From Rhynchopus sp. YZ270_cl-10 (taxonomy: Eukaryota > Euglenozoa > Diplonemea > Diplonemida > Diplonemidae): a stretch of 64,000 nt of DNA. The notes beneath the pieces are model-generated. The model was not told where the DNA came from. It searched no databases and saw only the letters and a list, made by a program, of their open reading frames with translations. Shown here piece after piece: positions 39,067-49,977 of this stretch. Where the stretch lies: NCBI GenBank assembly GCA_964035575.1, contig OZ037855.1, positions 1,602,289-1,666,288 on the forward strand, written 5' to 3'. Both the position numbers and the translations under genes were made by a program. The first letter of the stretch is position 1; every line of letters starts with the position of its first letter.

Positions 39067-39800
39067 GAGGAAAGCGGCCAGCATTAGATTCGTTTTTAGA
39101 CCCCCCCCCCCCCTTTTCTTTTGTGTGTAGCAACACTCGTTTCTTCCCTTTTCTTTTCCCCCACCCCTCTTCTTTAGAGACCTGTTTGTCTAGATTTTTG
39201 CTGAACTGCATCTAGTCCTCGCTCAGAATGGCCGTGAGTGACGCAAGGACTCGTGAGTAAGATGATGTGTTTGGTAATCTGTGAATTCCCTTTCCCCTCC
39301 CTCCCTCCCCCCCCCCCCCCAGCCCCTCCCATACGAGTTCCATGAGTGACCGCTAATGGCGTTAATTACCCTATCAAAAAAGACTACAAGGACAAAAAGA
39401 ACAAAAAGGACGCTTGTTGTGACAAGAACGGAACTTCGTATTGTAAAAAGAAAACATCCCCCCCCCCTCCAGAACCAGCTGGGTACCAAACTGGAACGCT
39501 AAGTAAAACCACACTGACTGGATAGTCTGTCTTCTCCCCTGCCTCTCCCATGTTAATACTCCATTTTTCCTCAATTGTCAATGGTGCTGACTGTGCTGAT
39601 GACAATAACAATCCATCTCTAGTTTTGTTCACTTTTGTGCCTCGTTCTAACTAACCGGCACTGTACAGATTGTAAGACATCTGGCCCTCGCTTCGCTCGG
39701 ACCAAGTGCTTTTCATGTGCATAGTAAACGTACCCCCCTCGCCCTGTCCAGTTTGATGTGGAAAAAAAAAAGTCGAGCCTTGGGCTAAGTTGAACAACAC
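39067..39800. other. 3' untranslated region of the retroelement
   Basis: No gene. C-runs at 39100 and 39308 and an A-run at 39763 precede the terminal poly(A) tract at 39801-39827. Confidence 0.5.
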
Positions 39801-39849
39801 CAAAAAAAAAAAAAAAAAAAAAAAAAACATTATGAGGTCAGATGAATCA

Positions 39850-41002
39850 ATCTGAGCATCACACATATCCTAATAGACAAAATGTCCGTTTATCAAAATA
39901 CCTGAAAATGCCTCTTTATCCTATCTAAGGATGTCAGAAACCCTTAAAAGTGCAAAAATCTTGGGAATATAGGGTTTTTGGGCCATTCTGAATCCATTGC
40001 GGGGTCGGACGATTTGATTGGAGCATCAGAAGTATCCTAATCGGTAAAATGTCGCAAAAATATGGGCAAAATGCCTTTATACCCTATCTAAGCAATTAGA
40101 ATGTGCTCTAAAACGCAAAAATCTTGGGAATATGGGGTTTTTGGGCACATCTGAGTTCATTGCAGGGTCGTACGATCAGATCTGAGCATCACATAATGTC
40201 TAGAATTTTACAGGTGCAACAAACACCTGTATTTTGGTGTAACATGCATATAACCATATCTGAATACCTTAAATTTGCACGAAAATGCAAAAATCTTGGG
40301 AATATGGGTTTTTTGGGCACATCTGAGTCAATTGCGGGGTCGCACGATCAGATCCGAGCATCACACAATACCTAGAATTTCAACTATGCAACAAACATGT
40401 CTATTTTGGGTAAAATGGCTACTAACCACATGTAAGTAGCTTAAAAATGCTCTAAAATGCAAAAATCTTGGGAATATGGGGTTTTTGGGCACATTTGAGT
40501 TCATTGCGGGGTCGCACGATCAGATCCGAGTATCACACAATGTCTAGAATTTCAAAAAAGCAACAATCACATGTATTTTGGTGTAAAATGCATATAACCA
40601 TATCTGAATGTCTCAAATACGCATGAAAATGAAGAAATCTTGGGTATATAGGGTTTTTGGGCACATCTGAGTCAATTGCGGGGGCGTACGGTCAGATCCG
40701 AGCATCAGACAATGTCTAGAATTTTAGCTATGCAACAAACACCTGTATATTGGGTAAAATGGCTAATAATCATATCTAAATGGCTCATATATGCTCGAAA
40801 ATGCAAAAATCTTGGGAATATGGGGTTTTTGGGCATTTTTGAGTCAATTGCGGGGTCGTACGATCAGATTAGAGCATCACACAATGTCTCAAATTTTACA
40901 GGTGCAACAAACACCTGTATTTTGGTGTAACATGCATATAACCATATCTAAATACCTCAAATTTGCACGAAAATGAAGAAATCTTGGGTATATAGGGTTT
41001 TT
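39850..41002. repeat. about 170-bp satellite, seven diverged copies
   Basis: Units around GCAAAAATCTTGGGAATATG, GGTTTTTGGGCACATCTGAG, TCATTGCGGGGTCGCACGAT and GAGCATCACACAATGTCTAG, starting near 39950, 40116, 40286, 40457, 40630, 40800 and 40973. Inverted relatives lie in the tRNA cluster at 26.9-27.4 kb. Confidence 0.85.
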
Positions 41003-41293
41003 GGGACATATACACCCGAATACCAGGCCGTATTTTCAAAAAGTTGATAATCCCAGTATATGGTATGGCCCTGTGGTACGAAATTTTTGGCCGAAAAAAT
41101 CGACCAAAAAATCGTCATTTTTGGGGGTCACGGTGACAAAAAGTTGCATTTTTTCACGAAAAATGGTCGGAATGTGACTTGAATGGGCTCTAATGGGTAT
41201 ATTATGCACATAACATACCTAAATTATGTCGATATTTCACCGGCGGAGCCGAAAAAATCGATTTTCAGGGTGTGCAAAACTGTAAAAAATGAC
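41003..41293 (+). repeat. 290-bp direct duplication, copy A
   Basis: Starts GGGACATATACACCCGAATA. Identical by eye to 41405-41695, offset 402 bp. No coding content. Confidence 0.85.
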
Positions 41294-41404
41294 GAAAATC
41301 GGAAAAATGACGATTTTTTGGTCAAAATATTTTTCACAGAAAATCGAATTTTACTATTAAGATTGGCTTTCGGCATGACCCAGTAAGGTTACTATGGGCC
41401 CCAT

Positions 41405-41695
41405 GGGACATATACACCCGAATACCAGGCCGTATTTTCAAAAAGTTGATAATCCCAGTATATGGTATGGCCCTGTGGTACGAAATTTTTGGCCGAAAAA
41501 ATCGACCAAAAAATCGTCATTTTTGGGGGTCACGGTGACAAAAAGTTGCATTTTTTCACGAAAAATGGTCGGAATGTGACTTGAATGGGCTCTAATGGGT
41601 ATATTATGCACATAACATACCTAAATTATGTCGATATTTCACCGGCGGAGCCGAAAAAATCGATTTTCAGGGTGTGCAAAACTGTAAAAATCACC
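41405..41695 (+). repeat. 290-bp direct duplication, copy B
   Basis: Second copy of 41003-41293. The sequence after it diverges at a run of A and C. Confidence 0.85.
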
Positions 41696-43781
41696 AAAAT
41701 CCCAAAAATCACGATTTTTTTTGAAAAATATTTTTTTCAAAAAAAGCGATTTTAAAATATTGGTTTGGCTTGTGCGGGGACCTGATACTGGGGCAATATA
41801 CCCTGTGGGACATACTGGGCCCTATGCAAGGCCGATGTTTCAAAAATATGGTTGCCCCGGTAGACGGTATGGCCCTGCTGGTCAGTGCATCCGGCCAAAA
41901 ATCATGTAAAAATCATGATTTTGGGGTGTGGCACCCTATGGGCGCATATATCTGGGGGTGTGAAATATGCATGGAATCGACCTATTGGGGGTGCTATAGG
42001 TCCTGGGGGCCCACATGGGGCATATTTCACGCTATTGGGTCACGGGAAAGTGATTTTGACATTTTTTCATCGATTTTAGCTGTGACAACCCTTCAAAAAC
42101 ACTGATTTTGGGGTGTTTCTGAGACGGTACGCTATACCCAGGGTCATATTAGGTATTAGTCCGGTCGACTTTTTGAAAAAACGACCCCGCAATGGACTCA
42201 GGGGTGCCAGATAGTGTATATGCACCAAAATGGATTCACGGGAAAAGTCAAAATCGGGTGTCAGATACATGCTGCCATAAGTGACGAATTTCAAAAGTTG
42301 AGATTTTTCGAAAATCAGGGTTCAGTACACGCTGTACCCAATCCTGGGGGCCAAAATTTTCAACTTTTTGAAAAAACGGGCGGTATATGGCCCTAAATTG
42401 TCAAAATGAGTTAATTGCGACCTCGGACGGCCTCCGGAGATGAGTAGAAGTTTATTTACTGAAAAAAAAAGTCAAAACACAGGCAAAATCCCACCTTCCA
42501 CAGGTACAGTCAAAACTTTTATCCAGATCTCATGTTTTTTCAAAAAATTTTAAATTGTTTTTATGACTAACACCTCCGAAATTTTTCCTGATAAGATGGA
42601 ATATGGTCCTGTCGTAGTATGCAGTGTGTTTGCAGGCAAAAATTTGCATTTTCTCGCCCCAGACATTTTTTTATACATAAAAGTGCATAAAGGGACCCCT
42701 GACCCCAAAATCCGGGTTCCAGCTTTTTGAAGGGGTCACCCTACAGGCCACCTCAAAAAGTTGGCCCGTAGGGCCAACTTTTTGAAAAAACGGGGTTGCG
42801 ATGTGTCCTGGGGGCCCGAATCCTGGAGGCCCCAGGACCCATCGCTGGGAAAAAAATATTAGGTTTTTGGGGGTCTATATAGGGTTGCTGTGGGGGTCAC
42901 ATGGCCGAAAAATGGCCATTTTTGGCCTATTTTTGGCCATTTTTTTAAGGTAAAAAATCCACTTTTTTTTTGTACATCCCCTTGCCCCCGGTAAAATTTA
43001 CCAAACATATGGCCCTGTTGGACATACTGGGCCCATGAGTCGGTTGCTGGATCACCAAACTAGTTGCCCTATTTGCTAAAATCATGTTTTCAGGGTCAAA
43101 AATAGGGTGTTTTTTAGGGTCAAAAATAGGGTGTTTTTCAGGGGTATGTTAACCACGTATGTGTCTTAGGGACCAAATTTTCCAGGAATGTGAACCAATC
43201 GGGTCGCAATGGGTCCAGGGGGCCCGGAGGGCCCCCATGCAGGGAAAATTTGCAACAATCCTGGGCAATGCTGGGGGCCGATAGGGTGTGCCTATACACG
43301 TGTTTTTACGCGTTTTTGGGCACTTTTCAGGATTTTCGAAAATTTTTGCAACACCAAAATCAAAAATTTCGGTCTAGGAGGCCCATATCTGGAAAAAATC
43401 GATATTCCAATGGCCTCATTGGGACATATTGGGCCCAGGACCCTCTTTTCAGGTCCCAGGAAAAGCCAAAACAATAAAAAAAATAGCTCAGGCGACCCCC
43501 AAAAATAGGCGAAAAACAGCCATTTTTAGGGTGTTTTTTAGGGGTATTTTTACACACACAAATTGTTTACCATAGCACACCCCCAGGCTGCCTCAAAGTT
43601 TTATCTTTATTTCACCCAAAATATGGGGTCATGACCATGTGGGTCAGACCTGAATTGATAAATGTTTCGCACAGGTTTTCGCGAATACCCCCTCTATTCC
43701 GAATGCGCTACAAGAGTTTTAAATTTTTGGCTATTTAGATTCACTTTTAAAAACAAAATGGGTCTCCAGAACACACATGAG
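41696..43781. other. low-complexity AT-rich repeat-derived region
   Basis: About 2 kb of sequence with recurring words (GGGTGTTTTT, GGGGTCAAAAATAGGGTG, CTGGGCCC, TTTTTGAAAAAACG) and partial echoes of the satellite (GCAATGG.TC..GGG). No gene seen. Looks like old satellite or centromere-type DNA. Confidence 0.4.
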
Positions 43782-44573
43782 CAGGGGTCCTAAGAGTGGT
43801 AACTTTTACCACTTCTGAAGTGACCTTTTTTATTTTTTTGAAATCCGAAGGTCACTTCGAAGTGACCTTCGAAAAGTGCCCTAAAAAGTGACCTTTTTAT
43901 TTTTATTTTTTGAAATCCGGTGTCACGAAGTGACCTCGGATGCTTAACATACACCGGGAACACGTTGGAGGGTCCGGGAATTTTTTTCTTTTTTGCCAAG
44001 ATCAGGGGTCTGCAGGGCTGCAGGTTGCCACAATTTTAAGCGCATTTTTTTGAAATGTTGCGTACCGTGGCTTCGCCAGAAACTTTCGTTTTAGCAAAAT
44101 ACGTAAGTAATTTACGGAAACTGACGATAATTACCAACGACAGTGCCATTTTATGTCAACATTTTTTAGAAATGTTGCGTACCGTGACTTCGCCAGGAAC
44201 CTTTGGGTGACATGACCGCCGTTTCTTTTATTAATGTACTGAGGTTACTGATAAGAAGGCCGACACCCACTAAACATCTGCCAAAACATCTGCCTATGGC
44301 TGTGTTGTGTTATTCGTGGTAAGAAGCGTAACGGTGGCACCAGACTGCGAGACCGCGAAATTGCCTCACAAAAAAAAATCGTATCTAGTACTCTGTCCCT
44401 ATGATACGGCGATAACCAACGTCCGGTGTATGTCCGAGGAATTTGCACCTTTTCGACCTCACTTTTGTTGTTCCTCTGAGGGGGGAAAGTTTTTTTTTTC
44501 CCTCCCCAAAAAACGAGAAGTGACCTTGAAGTTACCATTTTTAATTTTTTTGAGAACAGCGTTAGGACCCCTG
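43782..44573. mobile_element. hAT-like non-autonomous element
   Basis: Terminal inverted repeats CAGGGGTCCTAA (43782) and TTAGGACCCCTG (44562-44573), with subterminal GGTAACTT and GGTCACTTC words also inverted. Length 792 bp, no transposase. CAGGG ends are typical of hAT elements; an 8-bp target duplication is not seen (CACATGAG left, CCCGTGGC right), so the superfamily call is tentative. The interior has an ATGTTGCGTACCGTG block duplicated 110 bp apart. Copies at 47832 and 10465. Confidence 0.6.
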
Positions 44574-45635
44574 CCCGTGGCGTCAACTAGCCTAACTGAC
44601 ACCCCCGGAATTTCATCTTTTTTCTGATTTTTTTACAGTTCACCCCCGATGTTTTACACTCCCACCCCCCTCAGATTCCCCCCCCCTGATACCGTTTTTT
44701 TGCTAAGTAAGAAAAAGATCGGGTCTTTTGTTTGTGCGCTCAAAGCCGGGAGAAAACCGAATGGAGTGGGAACGCTAGTGAGAGCGCAGCGGAAACGATA
44801 GTGGGAACGCAACGAGCTTTTTCCATAATGTTTTATTCTTCCCCACAAAATATCACGCGCAGAGAAACACTCGTTTTTCACACAGCGCGTCCGTTTGTTT
44901 GTTTTTCTCAAACGACACCTTTTTTCAAAAAAATTGTGGAATTCTTCAGTCAGAAAAACACGAAACCCCCCTGTTTTTGGTCCATAAAGTGAAGATACAC
45001 CCCTAAAAAATCAAGAGTGCTCAAAATTTTCACCGCGGGAAATAAAGCTACCTTATCAACTCCAAATTGGACCATAATTTGTTGACGATAAGCGGAATCC
45101 CTGCTCCCTCACTCTTTCTGGAAAAGGGCAACTCAGAAAGAGGTACAACGGGAGAGAGTGCTAACTCCCCTTTCACTCCCGACAGTGGTAGTTGATACTC
45201 CCCCTTTTTGGAACTCCGGAATAAAGTTGACCTTTTCCAGAAAGAGTCCACCGTGCATGAAGCACGGTTGTTTTAAGGGGGCAGGGGGGGTCAATTTGTC
45301 CCCCAGAATCTGGGGTTTTTACAGGCGGAAGGAAGTCGTAGCCTGCCTGTTGTGGTGAAGCAGGGTTCGTTCCCCGTGTGGGAAACACGGTCTGCTCAGC
45401 ACTCAGAAGCTACCTACCATAAAGGCCGCTAGCCCGGTCATGTTCGGTCTTGGAAGCCGTGTGCACGCAAAATAGCGTGCCGACACTCCACTGTGGGGTG
45501 TTCGTGTGTAGAGAAATGATGTCTTCCAGCGGTGTGCAGCTCGAGGAGTTGTTGCGCTGCTCCGCTGTTGCATGTGTGTTCTTCGTCCTCTCTCGTTGCA
45601 ACCTCCTCACAGAAGCAGCAACACACAAACACACA
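44574..45635. other. spacer upstream of the ankyrin gene
   Basis: No recognised gene. GGAACGC...GTGAGAGCGCAGCGGAAACG-type GC-rich repeats at about 44770-44812 and an inverted pair (CTCTTTCTGGAAAAGG / CCTTTTCCAGAAAGAG) at 45111-45126 and 45230-45245. The last 30 bases before the ATG match the leader of the fragment at 1 kb. Confidence 0.45.
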
Positions 45636-47400
45636 ATGTCGAAGAAGCGGCACGCAGACAGCACGCAGGACGAGAACCCACGAAAGAGAAGACAGCTTTC
45701 TGCAGACCAAGTCTTGGTGGAGGCTGTCAGAACTGTCAATACGACTGCTGTGCGGGCGGTCCTTAAGAAAAGTCCACACAGAAAAACAATGGCCTTCGAT
45801 GTTGTGCGAGAGGCATGCAGAAGGAACGATGATGAAAGCCTCATACTGCTGCTTCCGTATGTTGAGACAACGCAGATGGACTTTGGGATCCTGCTGAGTG
45901 AGTGTGTCCACGCAGACCACGTCGCGTGCACGGAAGTCCTCTTGCAGCATTGGAAGTCAGTCTGCAAGAACACAGCCTTTGTCCCGCACGGGTCAGGAGG
46001 ATCAACGTTTGCCTCTGCAGTATGCTTGCGCTTCAGGAGCACTTGACGTTGTGAAGATGTTGTTGCCAGAGGTGGATGTGAATTACAATCTCGACAACTG
46101 TTCTGCGTTGCACTATGCGGTGTGTCAAACATCAAGTCAAAAGGCAACAGACGTGGTGCAGGTGCTGATTGATGCAGGTGCAGACATCAACATACTGTAC
46201 GACGGATATTCGCTTCTGCACTATGCTTGTGAACATGGAGCACTCGAAATTGTGAAGATATTGGTCAGAGCAGGTCCGGGAGTGCGTGTCAATGGCGCAA
46301 AGCAAATGTTTCTTCACGCTGCGGCAGAAGATGGATACATCGAGATTGTGCGCTATCTTGTGAGCTTGCCAGATGTCGATGTGAATCAAGAAACTGTAGA
46401 AAGTTGCACTGCGTTGCACCGTGCGGTGATGCATGTAGAACCAGACGTGGTGCAGGTGCTGATTGATGCAGGTGCAGACATCGACACAAAGAACAACGAC
46501 GGACGTTCGCCCCTGCTCTCTGCTTGCGCTGAAGGAACATTTGACACGGTGAAGATGTTGGTCAGAGCAGGTGCGGAAGTGCGTGCCACAGATGACGAAG
46601 GGGTCACGTGTCTTCACTATGCCGCACGTCGTGGACGCACCGAGACTGTACGCTATCTTGTGAGCTTGCCAGAGGTTGATGTGAATCACGGAGATGCTGA
46701 CAACCACACTGCGTTGCACCGTGCGGTGGTGAATGTAGAACCAGACGTGGTGCAGGTGCTGATTGATGCAGGTGCAGACATCAACACACAGAACAACGAG
46801 GGACGTTCGCCTCTGCTCTCTGCTTGCGCTTCAAGAGCACTTGACGTTGTGGAGATGTTGGTTGAAGCAGGTGCGGGAGTGCGTGCCAAAAGCGACGACG
46901 GGGAAACGTGTCTTATCCTTGCAGCATATTTTGGACACACCGAGATTGTGCGCTATCTTGCGGGCTTGCCAGAGGTGGACCTGAACTACCGAGACACTGA
47001 AAACAACTACACTGCGTTGCAGCATGCGGTGGAAGAAGGGTACACAGACGTGGTGCAGGTGCTGCTTGAGGCAGGTGCAGACGTCGACACAAGGGGTAAC
47101 CTGGGACGTTCGCCACTCCTCTATGTTTGCGCTTCAGGAGAACTTGACGTTGTGAAGATGTTGGTCAGAGCAGGTGCGGAAGTGCGTGCCACAGATGACG
47201 AAGGGGACACGTGTCTTATCCTTGCGGCATTTTTTGGACATATCGACACTGTGCGATATCTTGTGGGCTTGCCAGAGGTGGAACTGAATCACCGAGACAC
47301 TGAAAACAACTACACTGCGTTGCAGTATGCGGTGGAGGAAGATCACAAAGACGTTACACAGGTGCTGATAGATGCACTGTATGTTGTGTTTGGAGTTTGA
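45636..47400 (+). CDS. ankyrin-repeat protein, one frame change
   Basis: Starts at the ATG 45636 (MSKKRHADSTQ) with a basic N-terminus that may be a nuclear signal (ENPRKRRQL). One frame runs to about 46000; from there the sense continues in the next frame to 47400. The switch lies at CACGGGTCAGGAGG (about 45987-46000), where removing one base would keep the ankyrin consensus in register. About eleven ankyrin units follow, as alternating 33-residue repeats (DVVQVLIDAGADINTQNNEGR, SPLLSACASRALDVVEMLVEA, TCLILAAYFGHTEIVRYLAG). Ankyrin arrays bind other proteins; no enzymatic domain is seen. The last unit stops after LIDALYVVFGV, short of a complete repeat. Either a mildly damaged gene or a sequence error. 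The paired repeats suggest recent internal duplication. Confidence 0.75.
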
Positions 47401-47831
47401 GACATGCTCACGTACCTCGTGGCCTGGACCCTCAGATGTGTGTGTTAGCTGCACTGGAGGTGGTGGTGTTTCAGTTGCATGGTAGTTTTATCAAAACAGG
47501 TTTTATTCAGTGCCTGCGTCCCAGAGGCGTTTGCACTATCAACTTCACAAAATTCTCCACACCGCCACACTTTCAGGAAAAATATCATTTTCTCTATTTA
47601 TTTTTCTTCCACACACACTGGGTTTTTTTTTGTTTCTTTGCTAATTATTTTATATCAAAATCTTTCTCTCCCAAGCAGAAGGTGGCCTCTGGCCGTGCCA
47701 CCTTTCCTTGACGAGCGGTTTGTGTACCGCCCCCTTTCATCCAGAGGGATGGCATCGTACAGTGGGCCAGTTGAAGGTGTCCTACGTCAAGAACAATTCC
47801 TTTGTTGCTATCATTGTTATGATGGTGTTGT
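47401..47831. other. spacer after the ankyrin gene
   Basis: No gene or repeat recognised until the truncated hAT-like element begins. Confidence 0.4.
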
Positions 47832-48545
47832 CAGGGGTCCTAAGAGTGGTAACTTTTGCCACTTCTGAAGTGACCTTTTTTATTTTTTTGAAATCCGAAG
47901 GTCACTTCGAAGTGACCTTCGAAAAGTGCCCTAAAAAGTGACCTTTTTATTTTTATTTTTTGAAATCCGGTGTCACGAAGTGACCTCGGATGCTTAACAT
48001 ACACCGGGAACACGTTGGAGGGTCCGGGAATTTTTTTCTTTTTTGCCAAGATCAGGGGTCTGCAGGGCTGCAGGTTGCCACAATTTTAAGCGCATTTTTT
48101 TGAAATGTTGCGTACCGTGGCTTCGCCAGAAACTTTCGTTTTAGCAAAATACGTAAGTAATTTACGGAAACTGACGATAATTACCAACGACAGTGCCATT
48201 TTATGTCAACATTTTTTAGAAATGTTGCGTACCGTGACTTCGCCAGGAACCTTTGGGTGACATGACCGCCGTTTCTTTTATTAATGTACTGAGGTTACTG
48301 ATAAGAAGGCCGACACCCACTAAACATCTGCCAAAACATCTGCCTATGGCTGTGTTGTGTTATTCGTGGTAAGAAGCGTAACGGTGGCACCAGACTGCGA
48401 GACCGCGAAATTGCCTCACAAAAAAAAATCGTATCTAGTACTCTGTCCCTATGATACGGCGATAACCAACGTCCGGTGTATGTCCGAGGAATTTGCACCT
48501 TTTCGACCTCACTTTTGTTGTTCCTCTGAGGGGGAAAGGCTTTTT
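47832..48545. mobile_element. right-truncated copy of the hAT-like element
   Basis: Nearly identical to 43782-44500 (one difference early: TTTTGCCACTT against TTTTACCACTT). Diverges at the G/T-run near 48537, so the right inverted repeat is missing. The near identity over about 710 bp suggests recent transposition or segmental copying. Confidence 0.8.
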
Positions 48546-48770
48546 TTTTCCTAAAGCTACAGTTTCTGTACTTCATTGGTATGGAAGCATGAAGATTATT
48601 CTTCACACACAACTTTGTCAAACATGGCCAGCCTCGAAAGAGACTGGCCTTTTTTACGTCACCATGAGAAAAATCATTCACACATATGATGCATGTACAA
48701 AGTGTGTGTCACCCTGACCCACCTCCAACAAGACAACCCTGTCTTGTTTTCCCATACTCTCCCTATGTTT

Positions 48771-49066
48771 GGGTGCTAAGTTAGTGTGCTACTTCGAAAC
48801 CAAACAACTCGTTCAGCAACAGCTAAAACTTGAAAAGATCTTCTGTCTAGGAAATTCTTTACAATTTTTATGATGCGGTCCTGCTGTTGGGCCTAAGATG
48901 TAAATCCCGTACAATCGTACAGAATATTACCCATGATGATATTATTCTTACATTAGCGTGTAACACTAATTCTGACTGCGTTCTATTTCACACTTCAAAT
49001 ATTAGAACTGGATGTGGGGCTGCCAGTTTACTGGTGGTCCCGATCCAGCACACAACGCAAGCACCC
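48771..49066 (+). ncRNA. unassigned structured Pol III-type RNA, copy 2
   Basis: 296 nt. Homologous to the minus-strand copy at 28407-28736, with the same terminal helix (GGGTGCT/AGCACCC) and the same internal hairpins. TTTTTT follows the last C at once, as expected for Pol III termination. The strongest conservation is at both ends (first 55 nt and last 150 nt); the middle differs in length and sequence. The upstream block from 48716 (GACCCACCTCCAACAAGAC) is also conserved. U2 is about 0.7 kb further on. Confidence 0.6.
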
Positions 49067-49285
49067 TTTTTTATATTTCCCCACCCAGCACCCCCCTGTG
49101 TCTGTGTCATTGCCTAAAAAATCATCACCTTTTACAGGCTTCCTTGTGGGGAGCGTTCTGTCAAGCAAAAGTGATGAAGAATGACAGGGGCGAGTTTTCT
49201 CATGAAATGCTTTGAAGCCTCTGACATTGAGAGGCTCGCTCCGACCTCTGTTTTTAATAACCCACATCACAGCGGTAACCACTGT
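49067..49285. other. spacer between ncRNA copy 2 and the minisatellite
   Basis: About 220 bp, no feature recognised beyond the T-run directly after the ncRNA. Confidence 0.4.
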
Positions 49286-49750
49286 GTATGTATGGTATGT
49301 ATGGTATGTATGGTATGTATGGTATGTATGGTATGTATGGTATGTATGGTATGTATGGTATGTATGGTATGTATGGTATGTATGGTATGTATGGTATGTA
49401 TGGTATGTATGGTATGTATGGTATGTATGGTATGTATGGTATGTATGGTATGTATGGTATGTATGGTATGTATGGTATGTATGGTATGTATGGTATGTAT
49501 GGTATGTATGGTATGTATGGTATGTATGGTATGTATGGTATGTATGGTATGTATGGTATGTATGGCATGTATGGTATGTATGGTATGTATGGTATGTATG
49601 GTATGTATGGTATGTATGGTATGTATGGCATGTATGGTATGTATGGTATGTATGGTATGTATGGTATGTATGGTATGTATGGTATGTATGGTATGTATGG
49701 TATGTATGGTATGTATGGTATGTATGGTATGTATGGTATGTATGGTATGT
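49286..49750. repeat. 9-bp minisatellite (GTATGTATG), about 51 copies
   Basis: Nearly perfect array with two GCATGTATG variants. Open in all frames (VCM, VWY, YGM on plus; IPY, HTY on minus); not coding. It begins about 40 bp beyond the 3' end of U2. Confidence 0.95.
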
Positions 49751-49789
49751 TGCCTTTGTGTGTGTTTGTTTTTGTTTTGTTAAAAAAGA

Positions 49790-49977
49790 GGGTATGCCAC
49801 TCCTGGATGTTGTGCAGCTCCAGGGCAACATGTGTGAACGGACCAGGTTGCCCTGGCGACCCGTCACCCCAATGAGAAATTGCGTTAATATCATCAGTGC
49901 ACAAGGCACTGTATCAGATATTAAGCTGATAAGAACAGATAATACACTTGATCTTAGCCAAAAGGCCGAGAAGGTAT
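49790..49977 (-). ncRNA. U2 spliceosomal snRNA
   Basis: Minus strand. The 5' part CTTCTCGGCCTTTTGGCTAA, GATCAAGTGTATTATCTG and TTCTTATCAGCTTAATATCT is nearly identical to U2 of other eukaryotes. Stem-loop IIb-like CAGTGC-CTTG-TGCACTG, a possible Sm site (AATTTCTCA), a GNRA hairpin CCAGG-GCAA-CCTGG and a stem-loop IV CCTGGAGCTGCACAAC..CCAGG follow. U2 pairs with the intron branch site, here served by the GT-AG introns seen in the carrier and DnaJ genes. The branch-pairing hexamer, GTAGTA in other eukaryotes, reads GTATTA. The exact ends are estimates. A pseudogene is possible but the 3' structure is intact. Confidence 0.88.

Larger units (their letters stand above)
32593..39827 (+). mobile_element. 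non-LTR retroelement with RLE-type features and two OTU-like domains, defective
   Basis: Runs from a pyrimidine-rich leader (shared with the fragment at 22.7 kb) to a poly(A) tract at 39801-39827. One long coding region, broken by a frameshift and an internal deletion, holds: low-complexity N-terminus, OTU-like protease, zinc fingers, reverse transcriptase without its catalytic centre, CCHC-type zinc finger, restriction-like endonuclease, second OTU-like domain, zinc finger and an Asn-rich/basic tail. The RLE with N-terminal zinc fingers places it near the R2/NeSL/CRE-type groups. OTU-type proteases are known from Dualen/RandI elements of green algae; the exact clade needs a tree. Confidence 0.75.
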
